The notes: generated from the letters alone by a model not told the origin. A stretch of 40,321 bases of DNA from JADKIH01 sp031427625 (GCA_031427625.1 JANPNV010000091.1:1-40321), one strand, 5' to 3'. Shown: positions 8,349-17,021, numbered from the stretch's first letter. Program-made: numbers and translations.

Positions 8349-9002
8349 TTATTTTTTCGTACTTATACTTCTTCCCAATTTCGTCTTAATAAATCCAATA
8401 ATTATTGGTACAACTGATAGTCCAATAATCCCAAGTGTTACGAGTGTAAAATGTTCTCTTACCCATTGATTATTACCGAGTGCGTATCCGGCAAGCGTAA
8501 AAATTAATATCCAGCTAATATTGCCTATTACACAGAAAATAATAAAACGTCTGTAGAGCATACTTCCTAATCCGGCAACAAAGGGTGCAAATGTTCGGAT
8601 TATTGGTACGAAACGGGCAATAATAACAGTCTTTCCACCATGCTTTTCATAAAAGGCATGAGTTCTGTCAAGATATTTTTTCTTAATCAGTTTCCTTTTC
8701 GAATTGATTAACAGATGACCGATTTTATTGCCAACGGCAAAATTCAGGTTATCACCAATAAATGCAGCGGAGAACAAAATAATTAACAACAGACCTAAAC
8801 TTAGTAGTCCTGCTCCGGCAAGTGCTCCGGCGGCAAACAGAAGTGAGTCGCCGGGTAGAAATGGCATAAACACCAAACCTGTTTCGCAAAAGATAATTAA
8901 TGCGAGAATCAAGTAGGTAACTTTATCATATCGATTAACAATCTCAAACAAGTGTTTATCAATATGTAATACAAAATCAATCAACTGGTGAATGAACTCC
9001 AT
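8349..9002 (-). CDS. DedA family integral membrane protein
   Basis: This 217-residue protein is strongly hydrophobic with about five to six membrane stretches. It carries the DedA/SNARE-associated signature: FLPGDSLLFAAGALAGAG and the motif around AFIGDNLNFAVGNKIG. A basic loop is followed by FYEKHGGKTVIIARFVPIIRTFAPFVAG, in which the arginines and prolines are the conserved core. Family members are inner-membrane proteins needed for envelope homeostasis and proton-motive-force maintenance. Some are undecaprenyl-phosphate or phospholipid flippases, but which lipid this one handles cannot be read from sequence. It is the first gene of a - strand operon, with a -7-like box at 9058-9065 about 55 bp upstream. 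Confidence 0.92.
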   Translation of the reverse strand: MEFIHQLIDFVLHIDKHLFEIVNRYDKVTYLILALIIFCETGLVFMPFLPGDSLLFAAGALAGAGLLSLGLLLIILFSAAFIGDNLNFAVGNKIGHLLINSKRKLIKKKYLDRTHAFYEKHGGKTVIIARFVPIIRTFAPFVAGLGSMLYRRFIIFCVIGNISWILIFTLAGYALGNNQWVREHFTLVTLGIIGLSVVPIIIGFIKTKLGRSISTKK

Positions 9003-9057
9003 TTCAGGCTACAAAGCTTACTAATAAAATAAAATTATAACGGGCACTAATTCGAGA

Positions 9058-9065
9058 CAAATATA
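9058..9065 (-). promoter_or_regulatory. Candidate Bacteroidota -7 box for dedA-aroE-uvrB
   Basis: On the - strand the bases read TATATTTG followed by T, fitting the Bacteroidota TAnnTTTG -7 consensus. I see no good TTG -33 element at the expected distance. The position in the 168-bp divergent gap and the orientation towards dedA support it. Confidence 0.45.
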
Positions 9066-9170
9066 ATGATAAAATGAAGTAAATCTGAGAAATTTCTTAA
9101 TAATATTGCACTATCCAAAGTAAAGAAAACATCGTACAACTTGCAATAAATTATCAATTAATTCATAAAA

Positions 9171-10223
9171 GTGAAGCTAAAAACAGGAGATCAGGTTCGA
9201 TTCTTAAATGAAGCGATAGAAGGCGTCATTACACGGTTGTTGACAAATGGGAAAGTAGAGGTTACTGATTCACATGGATTTACTCATATCAATGATGAGA
9301 AACACCTTGTACTCGTTGAGCTTGTTTTGGATGAAAGCAGATTGACGGCTCTCGATAAGCCTGAACCTGAGCCAGAACATCGCATTGTCTTTAAACAACA
9401 GCCGGCTACAGAACTTGTCCATTCACTTGAAATTGATCATACGGTTTATGCGGCAGTAAGACTCATGAATGAAAAAAGTCCACTAACAACTGACATCGAA
9501 CTTCATCTCATAAACAATTCATTGTATTCATTAGGTTTCACGGTAAGTAGAAAGCATGAAGATATTCGTTCCGGTCTCAGCTCAGGTCAAATCAAGCCAA
9601 GGAGTGAACAACTTATTGGAATCTTTTCTCAGGATGAATTGCACCGATTTGATGGTTTTGAATTTCAGTTTTTGTTTTTCGGAAACAACGAATATAAACC
9701 CCGACCACCGGCTGTAAAATCATTTCAGTTTACATCATCTGATTTTCTAAATACAGAATACAGAAAACTTTTTTATAAGAAAGATGATACTGTACTATTA
9801 ATGCCCTTATATGTTTCAGGTTCTGATGAAAGCATCGACATGTCTAAGCTGCTCGAAAAATTCAATCGGGGAAAAATTGAAGAAGAAAAAAGAAATGTTC
9901 CAGCCAAAGGAAAAGGCAAAAGCGAAAAATTTACAGTACTGACACGTCAAAAAGTTGTAGATCTTCACATTGAAGAACTTGTAAAGGACCATTCGACAAT
10001 GAATAATTCTCAAATTATCTCTTATCAGATAAATTATTTTATGTATGAAATGGATCAGGCCCTCCTAAACAAGCTTCATAAAATTACATTTATCCATGGA
10101 GTAGGGAATGGTGTTTTGCGGAGTTCAATCAGGGAAGAATTGAAACGATTCCCCAATGTAAAATTCGCAGAAGCTCCTCGCGAAAAATTTGGATATGGTG
10201 CTACAGAAGTTGAATTTGTCTAA
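9171..10223 (+). CDS. DUF2027 / Smr-domain protein (MutS2 C-terminal-like)
   Basis: The protein has 350 residues and starts at GTG 9171 (KLKTGDQVRFLNEAIEGVI). The N-terminal ~70 residues resemble a small KOW/Tudor-like beta barrel. The centre is DUF2027-like beta structure (DIELHLINNSLYSLGFTV). A lysine/glutamate-rich linker at about residues 225-250 leads to a C-terminal Smr domain from about residue 262: VDLHIEEL, then ITFIHGVGNGVLRSSIREEL and a final GYGATEVEF. Smr domains bind or nick branched nucleic acids or collided-ribosome mRNA. The DLH and HGxGxGxLR motifs used by active members are intact. No MutS ATPase region is present. The cellular role of the DUF2027-Smr group is not established. 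It ends 2 bp from the convergent VOC gene. Confidence 0.88.
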   Translation: MKLKTGDQVRFLNEAIEGVITRLLTNGKVEVTDSHGFTHINDEKHLVLVELVLDESRLTALDKPEPEPEHRIVFKQQPATELVHSLEIDHTVYAAVRLMNEKSPLTTDIELHLINNSLYSLGFTVSRKHEDIRSGLSSGQIKPRSEQLIGIFSQDELHRFDGFEFQFLFFGNNEYKPRPPAVKSFQFTSSDFLNTEYRKLFYKKDDTVLLMPLYVSGSDESIDMSKLLEKFNRGKIEEEKRNVPAKGKGKSEKFTVLTRQKVVDLHIEELVKDHSTMNNSQIISYQINYFMYEMDQALLNKLHKITFIHGVGNGVLRSSIREELKRFPNVKFAEAPREKFGYGATEVEFV

Positions 10224-10225
10224 TC

Positions 10226-11014
10226 TTATTTCAATAAAACCGGTTCCCACAATTCAATTTTATTACCATCAGGATCTAACAGCCAGCAAAATCTTCCGTG
10301 ATTTAGTTCTTCAATCTTGTCGCCAACCTCTATGTCTGACGATCTTAATGATTTTAGTAATTCATCCAGATTTTTTACATGAAAACTTATCATGTATGAT
10401 TTTTTTGAAGGATTGAAATAGCTACTGTCTTCAGGATAAAACGCTAATAAGGTGCTGCCCTTTTTTTCTTTGATAGAAAAATCAGCCCAATGAAAAGTGT
10501 GACCGCTGCCGCTGAAGAATAATCCGAAATGCTTAGCATACCAGTTCATAAGCGATTCTGGATTCGTGCATTTCAGAAAAACACCACTCAGTCCTGAAAT
10601 ATCTCCAAGGTTCATTGGCTGATCCCTGTCATCAAAGCCAGCATCAATGGGTTCCCACAATTCTATTTTATTTCCTGCTGGATCCACCACCCAAGCAAAC
10701 CGTCCATATTCTAATGATTCAACCTTGTCAATTACAAAGGCACCATCGTTTTTTAGTTTTATACGAAGAGTATCCAAATCATTCACCCGCAGATTCAGCA
10801 TGATGTCATTATTAGCCGGATAAAAATAGGTTGTATCTTCTTTGAATAAACTGAAAACGGTATATGAAACATCATCCGTGTTTTTTAGTTCACGCCACTT
10901 AAAACTAAAGTACAGTGTGTTGCCAAATCGTATTCCTAAATTATCTTCATACCATCTGGCTAAAAACCGCGGATCGGCAGATTTAATAAATATTCCCCCT
11001 AAACCAGTTACCAT
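10226..11014 (-). CDS. Tandem VOC (glyoxalase/bleomycin-resistance-like) protein
   Basis: The 262 residues are two homologous halves. Half 1 runs from LGGIFIKSADPRFLARWYED to GNKIELWEP (about 3-125). Half 2 runs from LSGVFLKCTNPESLMNWYAK to a second GNKIELWEP (about 140-258). Each half ends GRF(A/C)W(V/L)(V/L)DP.GNKIELWEP, where the Glu is the usual metal ligand of vicinal-oxygen-chelate proteins. The family includes glyoxalase I, dioxygenases and antibiotic-binding proteins, and the substrate cannot be assigned. It starts 11 bp after the speA stop on the same strand and is probably cotranscribed with it; a metabolic link to arginine is not implied. Confidence 0.87.
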   Translation of the reverse strand: MVTGLGGIFIKSADPRFLARWYEDNLGIRFGNTLYFSFKWRELKNTDDVSYTVFSLFKEDTTYFYPANNDIMLNLRVNDLDTLRIKLKNDGAFVIDKVESLEYGRFAWVVDPAGNKIELWEPIDAGFDDRDQPMNLGDISGLSGVFLKCTNPESLMNWYAKHFGLFFSGSGHTFHWADFSIKEKKGSTLLAFYPEDSSYFNPSKKSYMISFHVKNLDELLKSLRSSDIEVGDKIEELNHGRFCWLLDPDGNKIELWEPVLLK

Positions 11015-11025
11015 AGCTGAATATT

Positions 11026-12429
11026 CTAATATCCTAGTATCTTCAACATACTCTTGGCACTTTGTTCCTTCGCAAAAAGTCGGGTAACAATTTCTCCGTC
11101 TTCATCGCGATCGATAATAACAACTTTCGGAGCCGGAACCAGGCAATGTTGGATGCCACCATAACCTCCAATACTTTCCTGGTATGCTCCTGTATGAAAG
11201 AATCCAATATATAGTGGTTCTTTTTCGAGATTCTCCTCATCGGGAAGATAAACCTGATTCACATGTGATTCCGTATTGTAATAATCATCGCTATCGCATG
11301 TAAGTCCACCGATGTTTACTCTTGAGTATTCTTTTTCCCAGTGATTAACGGCAAGAAGGATGAACTTTTGTTTTATCCCCCATGTGTCAGGAAGTGTGGT
11401 TATGAAAGAACTGTCGATCATATACCATAACTCATTGTCGTTTTGTTGTTTCTTATCTACAACGGAGAAAAGAGAGGCGCCGCTTTCAGCAACAGTAAAG
11501 CTGCCGAATTCTGTAAATATATTTGGTTCATCGACTCCCTGCGCGCGACAAGCTGACTTAATTTGTTTTACGATCTGTTCGGCCATGTACTCGTAATCAT
11601 ATTCAAAACCGAGAGTCTTTCGTATAGGCCAACCGCCACCAATGTCGAGTGAATCCAGCGTGGGACATACCTTTTTTAATTCACAATACACGTCTACACA
11701 CTTATGAAGTTCACTCCAGTAATAGGCCGTATCTTTTATACCTGTATTAATGAAAAAGTGAAGCATCTTTAACTGAAAGCGGGAGTTTTTCTTAAGGTTT
11801 TTCATGTAATAATCCTTAATCTCATCGTACCTGATTCCCAAACGAGAGGTATAGAATTCGAAATTCGGCTCTTCTTCGGCTGCAATACGAATGCCTACTT
11901 TAACCTTCTTTTTTCCCTTGATCTTCTTTTCGTAATGCTGAAGCTCGTTCATACTATCGAGCACAGGAATTACATTTTCGAATCCGTCGTTTATCAGATC
12001 AACTATGTTCTCGATATATTGTGGTCTTTTATAGCCGTTACAGATAATAAATATGCTTTTATCAAATTTCTTTTCAGCATAAAGTGATCTAATAAGCGGA
12101 ATATCAAATGCTGATGATGTTTCGAGATGAATATCATGCTTCAATGCCTCATTTAATACATAACTGAAATGAGAACTCTTCGTACAATAACAATAGGTGT
12201 ACGTTCCTTTGTAATCGGCCTTCGCAATTGCTACATTGAAAATCCGTTTAGCTTTCTTAATTTGCGATCCTATTTTAGGAAGGTAGGCGATTCTTAATGG
12301 GGTACCGTACTGTTTGATAATATCCATCAGGTCGATACCGTAGAAATGTAATTGATTGTCGATTACTTCGAAGCCTTCCTGTGGAAAATAGAAGGTCTGT
12401 TCGATCAGATCACGATATGTGTTCTTCAT
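11026..12429 (-). CDS. speA: Arginine decarboxylase, Bacteroidota-type PLP fold III
   Basis: This enzyme decarboxylates arginine to agmatine, the first step of putrescine/spermidine synthesis from arginine. At 467 residues it is shorter than the ~630-residue enterobacterial SpeA but typical of the Bacteroidota form. Motifs of fold-type III decarboxylases are present. YCYCTKSSHFSYV holds the presumed PLP lysine Lys84. HLETSSAFDI fits the first strand beyond it. LDIGGGWPIRK is the phosphate-binding glycine loop. TCDSDDYY is the active-site cysteine/aspartate motif, and HTGAYQE lies near the second PLP contact. Substrate preference (arginine rather than diaminopimelate or ornithine) is inferred from overall resemblance. 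It is transcribed away from the arginase gene, with a 139-bp shared upstream region. Confidence 0.85.
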   Translation of the reverse strand: MKNTYRDLIEQTFYFPQEGFEVIDNQLHFYGIDLMDIIKQYGTPLRIAYLPKIGSQIKKAKRIFNVAIAKADYKGTYTYCYCTKSSHFSYVLNEALKHDIHLETSSAFDIPLIRSLYAEKKFDKSIFIICNGYKRPQYIENIVDLINDGFENVIPVLDSMNELQHYEKKIKGKKKVKVGIRIAAEEEPNFEFYTSRLGIRYDEIKDYYMKNLKKNSRFQLKMLHFFINTGIKDTAYYWSELHKCVDVYCELKKVCPTLDSLDIGGGWPIRKTLGFEYDYEYMAEQIVKQIKSACRAQGVDEPNIFTEFGSFTVAESGASLFSVVDKKQQNDNELWYMIDSSFITTLPDTWGIKQKFILLAVNHWEKEYSRVNIGGLTCDSDDYYNTESHVNQVYLPDEENLEKEPLYIGFFHTGAYQESIGGYGGIQHCLVPAPKVVIIDRDEDGEIVTRLFAKEQSAKSMLKILGY

Positions 12430-12499
12430 CTAATTAAGTTAAATGGTTAAGTAAAAACCCGTTAATGTAAGTGAGTCGGATCATTAGTTTGGTGCTAAT

Positions 12500-12512
12500 G
12501 TAAGTAACTTAC
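12500..12512. promoter_or_regulatory. Inverted repeat between speA and the arginase gene, candidate operator
   Basis: GTAAGT-A-ACTTAC is a perfect 6+1+6 palindrome in the 139-bp divergent region. The sequence TAATGTAAGT overlaps it at 12496-12505 and occurs again at 12463-12472. Paired half-sites between divergent genes are a common layout for a shared repressor or activator. The binding protein is unknown and no promoter boxes were clear. Confidence 0.35.
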
Positions 12513-12568
12513 TTTTATCGTATGCGTTACATAATTTTTTTTTCTCTTAAAATAATTCCAATAGTCAA

Positions 12569-13513
12569 ATGAAAAAGATCAGGTTCATAGAGGTAAAATC
12601 CGAAATAGGGGCAGGAACACGAGGCGCCAGCATGGGACCGGATGCCATCAAAATAGCCGCCCTAGATTACGGAAGCAATCTATTCCGCAAAGTTGAATCT
12701 ACGGAGGTAGTTGTTGAGAACCAGCTTTTGTTCGAATCAACCGGTAGTCCTTATGCCAAACGGATCAAAGGAATTTTAGCTGTTCTTGAACGAGTTGCAA
12801 ACTCAGTCAGAAATTCTCTTAAGAATAATGAATTCCCGATTGTACTTGCCGGAGACCATAGTACCTCTGCAGGAACGATTTCCGGAATTCGTATGGCTTA
12901 TCCAAAACAACGTCTCGGAGTAATATGGATCGATGCACATGCCGACTTACATTCCCCTTGGACGAGTCCTTCAGGAAACATGCATGGAATGCCTCTGGCA
13001 GCCGTACTATCTGAAGACAATTCACAGAATAAAATGAATAAACCAGATAAGGAGACGTTGGAATTCTGGTCGAAAATTAAAAAAATCGGAAATATCAATC
13101 CCAAAATTGAATACAGCGATGTAGTGTATATCGCCTTGCGTGACGTAGAACCTGAAGAATCGTATCTTCTGAAAAAACATAAAGTAAAAACATTCAGCAC
13201 AAATGAAGTGAAACGGAATGGGGTAGAAAAAATAGCCCGCGACACTCTTGCTCATTTGAACCGCTGTCATAGCATCTATATTTCTTTCGACGTCGATTCA
13301 ATGGATTCATCCATTAGCAAAGGAACAGGAACCCCTGTTAGAAACGGAATAACCGAAAAGGAAGCAGGTAGCTTACTCGTTCGACTTATCCAAAATGAAA
13401 GAGTGATCTGCTTCGAAATCGCCGAAGTAAATCCGACTTTGGATAAGGAAAATCTGATGGCGGAAAACACTTTCGAAATTCTTCAACGCGTCGTAAGCCA
13501 GCTTACCACATAA
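12569..13513 (+). CDS. Arginase-family ureohydrolase, probably arginase
   Basis: The protein has 314 residues, normal for ureohydrolases. All Mn ligands are visible: GDHS (His97), DAHADLH (Asp122, His124, Asp126) and FDVDSMD (Asp241, Asp243). EIGAGTRGASMGPDAI at the N-terminus, TSPSGNMHGMPL after the DAHAD motif, GTGTPV, and EVNPT near the C-terminus resemble true arginases (arginine to ornithine plus urea) more than agmatinases. Its neighbour, though, makes agmatine, so agmatinase activity is a live alternative. One unusual point is LAGDHS where many members have GGDHS. It is followed 2 bp later by argS, so the two are almost certainly cotranscribed. Confidence 0.87.
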   Translation: MKKIRFIEVKSEIGAGTRGASMGPDAIKIAALDYGSNLFRKVESTEVVVENQLLFESTGSPYAKRIKGILAVLERVANSVRNSLKNNEFPIVLAGDHSTSAGTISGIRMAYPKQRLGVIWIDAHADLHSPWTSPSGNMHGMPLAAVLSEDNSQNKMNKPDKETLEFWSKIKKIGNINPKIEYSDVVYIALRDVEPEESYLLKKHKVKTFSTNEVKRNGVEKIARDTLAHLNRCHSIYISFDVDSMDSSISKGTGTPVRNGITEKEAGSLLVRLIQNERVICFEIAEVNPTLDKENLMAENTFEILQRVVSQLTT

Positions 13514-13515
13514 CT

Positions 13516-15333
13516 ATGGAAGTATCACAAAGTCTTCAGTATGAAGAATTACTTAAAAGTCTTATTGCACAGGCATTAAGGAATTTATACAATGCCGACA
13601 TCTTACCACATTCAGTTTCGTTTCAGGATACCAAAAAGGAATTCGAAGGCGATATTACGCTTGTGGTTTTTCCGTTTACACAATCATCAAAAAAATCGCC
13701 CGAGCAAACTGCAAATGATATAGGGGATTTTATTCTGGCATCTTCCTTTCCACTTAAAAGTTTCAATGTTGTAAAGGGTTTTTTAAATCTTGTCATCGAT
13801 AATTCTTTCTGGATTAATTATTTTGAAAAAATTTGTTCCGATAACAATTTTTTATTTTCTCCACAAATAATCGGCAAGGGAAAGTCCGGATATATGATGG
13901 TCGAGTACTCTTCCCCGAATACGAATAAGCCTCTTCATCTCGGACATATCAGAAATAATCTTCTCGGTTATTCAATTTCCCGGATTCTTAAGGCAACCGG
14001 AAATAGGGTTGTCATGGTTAATTTGGTTAATGACAGGGGTATTCATATTTGTAAGTCGATGCTTGCCTGGGAAAAATTCGGTAACAATGAAACACCCGAT
14101 TCATCAAAGATGAAAGGCGATCACCTCGTTGGAAAGTATTATGTCCTCTTCGATAAGAAATATCGTGAACAAGTCGAACATCTTGTAAAGGAAGGGATGA
14201 ACAGAGAAGAAGCAGAAAAGAATGCACCGCTCCAGAAGGAAATTGAAGAGATGCTGCGACAATGGGAAACAGGAGACCCTCATACTATCAGCCTTTGGAA
14301 AACAATGAATGGCTGGGTATACAAGGGCTTCGAAGAGTCCTATAAAAAATTAGGAGTAACATTCGACAAGATATATTATGAATCTGAAACGTACTTGCTC
14401 GGAAAAAAAATAGTAGAAGCCGGACTTGAGGAGAATGTTTTTTTTCGTTCGCCTGATGGCTCTATACGGGTTGATCTGACTGATGTAGGACTCGATCAAA
14501 AAGTAATCTTGAGAAGCGATGGTACAAGTGTATACATTACACAAGATATTGCAACCGCTAAACTCCGTTTTGAAGACCATTTTCCGGGACTCGAGAAACT
14601 CATTTATGTAGTAGGCAACGAACAGGAATATCACTTCAAGGTATTGAAAGAAATAATCCGAAAGCTTGGGAAACCCTGGGCTGATAGTTTATTTCATCTT
14701 TCGTATGGAATGGTTGATTTGCCTTCTGGAAAAATGAAATCGCGGGAAGGTTCTGTTGTTGATGCAGATGATCTTATCGATGAGATCACTGAGCAGGCAG
14801 AGATGACAACTAAGGCTCAGGGAAAGCTCGACGATTACGATTCAGCTGAAGCGAAAGAATTGTACCACATGATTGCTATGGGTGCGCTTAAATATTTTAT
14901 TCTCAAAGTTGATCCGAAAAAACGGATGTTATTTAATCCAACAGAGAGCATCGACCTTAACGGGAATACCGGACCATTTATACAATATACATATGCCCGC
15001 ATCCGATCTGTTTTGAGAAAGGGAGCAACTTTAAAAATGAAGGCATCTGGAGGAAATCGAATACTTACAACAGAAGAGAAATTTCTAATCAAGTTAATTT
15101 ACAAGTATCCTGATACAGTTCTCGAAGCGGGCGAAAGTCATAGTCCTGCTATCGTTGCAAACTATGTATATGACGTGGCAAAGGCTTATAATCACTTCTA
15201 TCATGAAAACGTAATTGTTGATGAGAATGATTCTGAGACTTCATCTTTTCGCCTTAACCTAAGCGAAATTACGTCTGAAGTGATTCGTGAAGCATTAAGT
15301 CTTCTCGGAATTGGTGTTCCCGAAAGAATGTAG
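13516..15333 (+). CDS. argS: Arginyl-tRNA synthetase
   Basis: This class I synthetase charges tRNA-Arg with arginine. It has 605 residues, close to the family norm. The N-terminal Arg-tRNA-synthetase domain (about 1-110) recognises the tRNA elbow. The HIGH motif is HLGHIRNN within SSPNTNKPLHLGH. The KMSKS signature is replaced by GKMKSREG, a known variation in ArgRS. GPFIQYTYARIRSVLRKG opens the DALR anticodon-binding domain. The start ATG at 13516 lies just after the arginase stop, and the stop at 15333 is immediately followed by the next ATG, so this is the middle of a tight operon. Confidence 0.97.
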   Translation: MEVSQSLQYEELLKSLIAQALRNLYNADILPHSVSFQDTKKEFEGDITLVVFPFTQSSKKSPEQTANDIGDFILASSFPLKSFNVVKGFLNLVIDNSFWINYFEKICSDNNFLFSPQIIGKGKSGYMMVEYSSPNTNKPLHLGHIRNNLLGYSISRILKATGNRVVMVNLVNDRGIHICKSMLAWEKFGNNETPDSSKMKGDHLVGKYYVLFDKKYREQVEHLVKEGMNREEAEKNAPLQKEIEEMLRQWETGDPHTISLWKTMNGWVYKGFEESYKKLGVTFDKIYYESETYLLGKKIVEAGLEENVFFRSPDGSIRVDLTDVGLDQKVILRSDGTSVYITQDIATAKLRFEDHFPGLEKLIYVVGNEQEYHFKVLKEIIRKLGKPWADSLFHLSYGMVDLPSGKMKSREGSVVDADDLIDEITEQAEMTTKAQGKLDDYDSAEAKELYHMIAMGALKYFILKVDPKKRMLFNPTESIDLNGNTGPFIQYTYARIRSVLRKGATLKMKASGGNRILTTEEKFLIKLIYKYPDTVLEAGESHSPAIVANYVYDVAKAYNHFYHENVIVDENDSETSSFRLNLSEITSEVIREALSLLGIGVPERM

Positions 15334-15972
15334 ATGAAAAAGAAATCGGTTTATTTACTTGTCCTGATGAGTTTGATTGGGATGATGCTATACGCCTTTA
15401 GACTAAAGAATCATGATTCAAATACTACTATCATAAATCAAAAAAGATTTCCCGATTCATTATTCAGGTCAGGGGATATAATTTTTCGTGATGGCAGAGG
15501 ATTTTTAAGCATGGCCTTTCGCAAGATGTCTTTGATCAGTCCGGAATATTCGCATGCAGGAATTATACATAGAGAAGGTGAAAAAGTATTTGTTTATCAT
15601 GTAATAGGAGGAGAGGGCAATCAAACTAACCTGATGCGAAAAGAGCCCCTTAATAATTTCTGCAGTCCACAGGAATCAAATTCATTTGGCGTTTATCGTT
15701 CCGATCTGAATGGAAAACAAATAGATTCGCTGGCAGGTTATTACTTTAGTAAAAAATTAAACTTTGACACTAAATTTGACTTAAGTAGCGATGATAAAAT
15801 GTATTGTACAGAATTGGTTTATAAGATTTTAATAAATATATCGGGAATAAATAATTTTATATCTTTAACAACCCTTTCGGGTGTTGATTATGTGGCATGT
15901 GATAATATATTCCTGTCGCCACACATGACTAAAATATTCTCAAGCATTAATAAATTATCAGATGAAAATTAA
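15334..15972 (+). CDS. YiiX/YebB-like permuted papain-fold cysteine hydrolase
   Basis: This 212-residue protein has an N-terminal hydrophobic anchor or signal (VYLLVLMSLIGMMLYAF). The rest fits the YaeF/YiiX permuted NlpC/P60 family. LFRSGDIIFRDG opens the domain. SPEYSHAGII carries the catalytic His74, ahead of VFVYHVIGG. MYCTELVYKI carries the catalytic Cys158, giving the circularly permuted His-before-Cys order. Members are thought to be amidases or acyl hydrolases in the periplasm; the substrate is unknown here. Its ATG directly abuts the argS stop, and its 3' end overlaps the next gene by 11 bp, so translation is probably coupled along this run. Confidence 0.82.
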   Translation: MKKKSVYLLVLMSLIGMMLYAFRLKNHDSNTTIINQKRFPDSLFRSGDIIFRDGRGFLSMAFRKMSLISPEYSHAGIIHREGEKVFVYHVIGGEGNQTNLMRKEPLNNFCSPQESNSFGVYRSDLNGKQIDSLAGYYFSKKLNFDTKFDLSSDDKMYCTELVYKILINISGINNFISLTTLSGVDYVACDNIFLSPHMTKIFSSINKLSDEN

Positions 15973-16390
15973 TATATCTAAAGTATTCTTGTTTTTATTA
16001 ATTGTTTTCATAGTAGCCTGCAAAGGAAATGATTCACCTAAGTCAGTCGCCGAAAAATTTCTGAAAGCCATGAGCTCTCAGGATTATGAGACGGCTAAAA
16101 AATATGGTACTGAGGAAACTGAAAAATTACTCGATATGCTCAGTGGATTTTCGAAGATGAGCCCCGACTCTTCGTCGAATAATCTGAAGTTTGAAATTAC
16201 ACGAGAAAAGCTAAGCGGTGAAAATGCAACGATATATTATAAGGAAGAAGGCAGAGAGGGTGAATTACAATTGCCAATGGTTAAAATGGAAGGTAAATGG
16301 AAAGTGTTATTAAGTAAAGAATCGATTAATAGCAGTGAGGCAGGAAATTCAATGGACATAGGCGCGACAAGCACCGATACCATCAAATAA
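15962..16390 (+). CDS. DUF4878-like small lipoprotein
   Basis: The 142 residues begin with a short lysine-containing N-region, a hydrophobic core and a lipobox-like IVAC with Cys20, so the mature protein is probably lipid-anchored. SPKSVAEKFLKAMSSQDYETAKKYGTEE is typical of DUF4878/NTF2-like modules, and GKWKVLLSKE is the closing strand. The function is not known. The last ~20 residues are serine/threonine rich. It overlaps the YiiX-like gene by 11 bp and converges on the FAH-family gene, with 5 bp between their stop codons. Confidence 0.75.
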   Translation: MKINISKVFLFLLIVFIVACKGNDSPKSVAEKFLKAMSSQDYETAKKYGTEETEKLLDMLSGFSKMSPDSSSNNLKFEITREKLSGENATIYYKEEGREGELQLPMVKMEGKWKVLLSKESINSSEAGNSMDIGATSTDTIK

Positions 16391-16401
16391 TAATATTATT
16401 T
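16385..16401. terminator. AT-rich palindrome over two convergent stops
   Basis: AAATAATA-A-TATTATTT is a perfect 8+1+8 inverted repeat covering the stop codons of the DUF4878-like gene (+) and the FAH-family gene (-). It could help end both transcripts, but it is all A/T, so the hairpin is weak and the pairing may be chance. Confidence 0.25.
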
Positions 16402-17007
16402 AATCTCAACGCTTAAAAGATTTTTATCTCCGAGAAACCCTTCCAGAATATCGCCTTCTTTTACGGGTCCGACTCCTTCAGGAGTTCCGGTAAAAATCAA
16501 ATCTCCTTTTCTCAGAGTAATATAAGTTGATACAAAGCTGATGATTTTGGAAAATGAATGAATCATCAGATTGTTATTTCCCTTTTGCACAGTACTCCCA
16601 TTTATATCCAGATGGAAGTTAATGTTGTCCATGTCCTGAATGTCAGCAATGGGAATAAATGAGCCTACAGGAGCTGAACTATCAAACGCCTTTGCCGGTT
16701 CCCATGGCAAGCCTTTCTTTTTCTGATTATCCTGAATATCACGCGCAGTAAAATCAATACCTACTGTAATTGAATCGAAGTAACGCGAAGCAAATTTTTC
16801 TGAAATACTTTTCCCTTCTTTACAAATGCGTAGCACGATTTCAATCTCATGATGTATTTCACGAGAGAAGGAAGGCAGATAAAAAGGCTGACTTTTCGGT
16901 AGTAATGCAGTATCAGGTTTAAGAAAAAAAACGGGCTCTCCGGGAATTTCATTATTCAATTCCTGAATATGCTTTACAAAGTTGCGGCCAATACAAATAA
17001 TCTTCAT
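16396..17007 (-). CDS. Fumarylacetoacetate hydrolase family (acylpyruvase-like)
   Basis: This is a compact 203-residue FAH domain similar in size to FAHD1/YcgM acylpyruvases. IGRNFVKHIQELNNE starts the domain. HHEIEIVL gives the metal ligands Glu54 and Glu56, and GIDFTARD gives Asp85. WEPAKAFDSSAPVG contains the conserved Lys/Asp, and FTGTPEGVGP is the C-terminal signature. Such enzymes hydrolyse or decarboxylate acylpyruvates and oxaloacetate using Mg or Mn. The exact substrate is not readable. It is the last gene of a - strand group with the exonuclease (14 bp upstream), the TPR/PD40 protein and the E2 subunit. Confidence 0.9.
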   Translation of the reverse strand: MKIICIGRNFVKHIQELNNEIPGEPVFFLKPDTALLPKSQPFYLPSFSREIHHEIEIVLRICKEGKSISEKFASRYFDSITVGIDFTARDIQDNQKKKGLPWEPAKAFDSSAPVGSFIPIADIQDMDNINFHLDINGSTVQKGNNNLMIHSFSKIISFVSTYITLRKGDLIFTGTPEGVGPVKEGDILEGFLGDKNLLSVEIK

Positions 17008-17021
17008 AATATAAAGTTGTA

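Noticed and set aside
10226..11014. Antibiotic-resistance (bleomycin-binding) function for the VOC protein
   Set aside because: The VOC superfamily is functionally broad and no residues specific for antibiotic binding can be pointed to.
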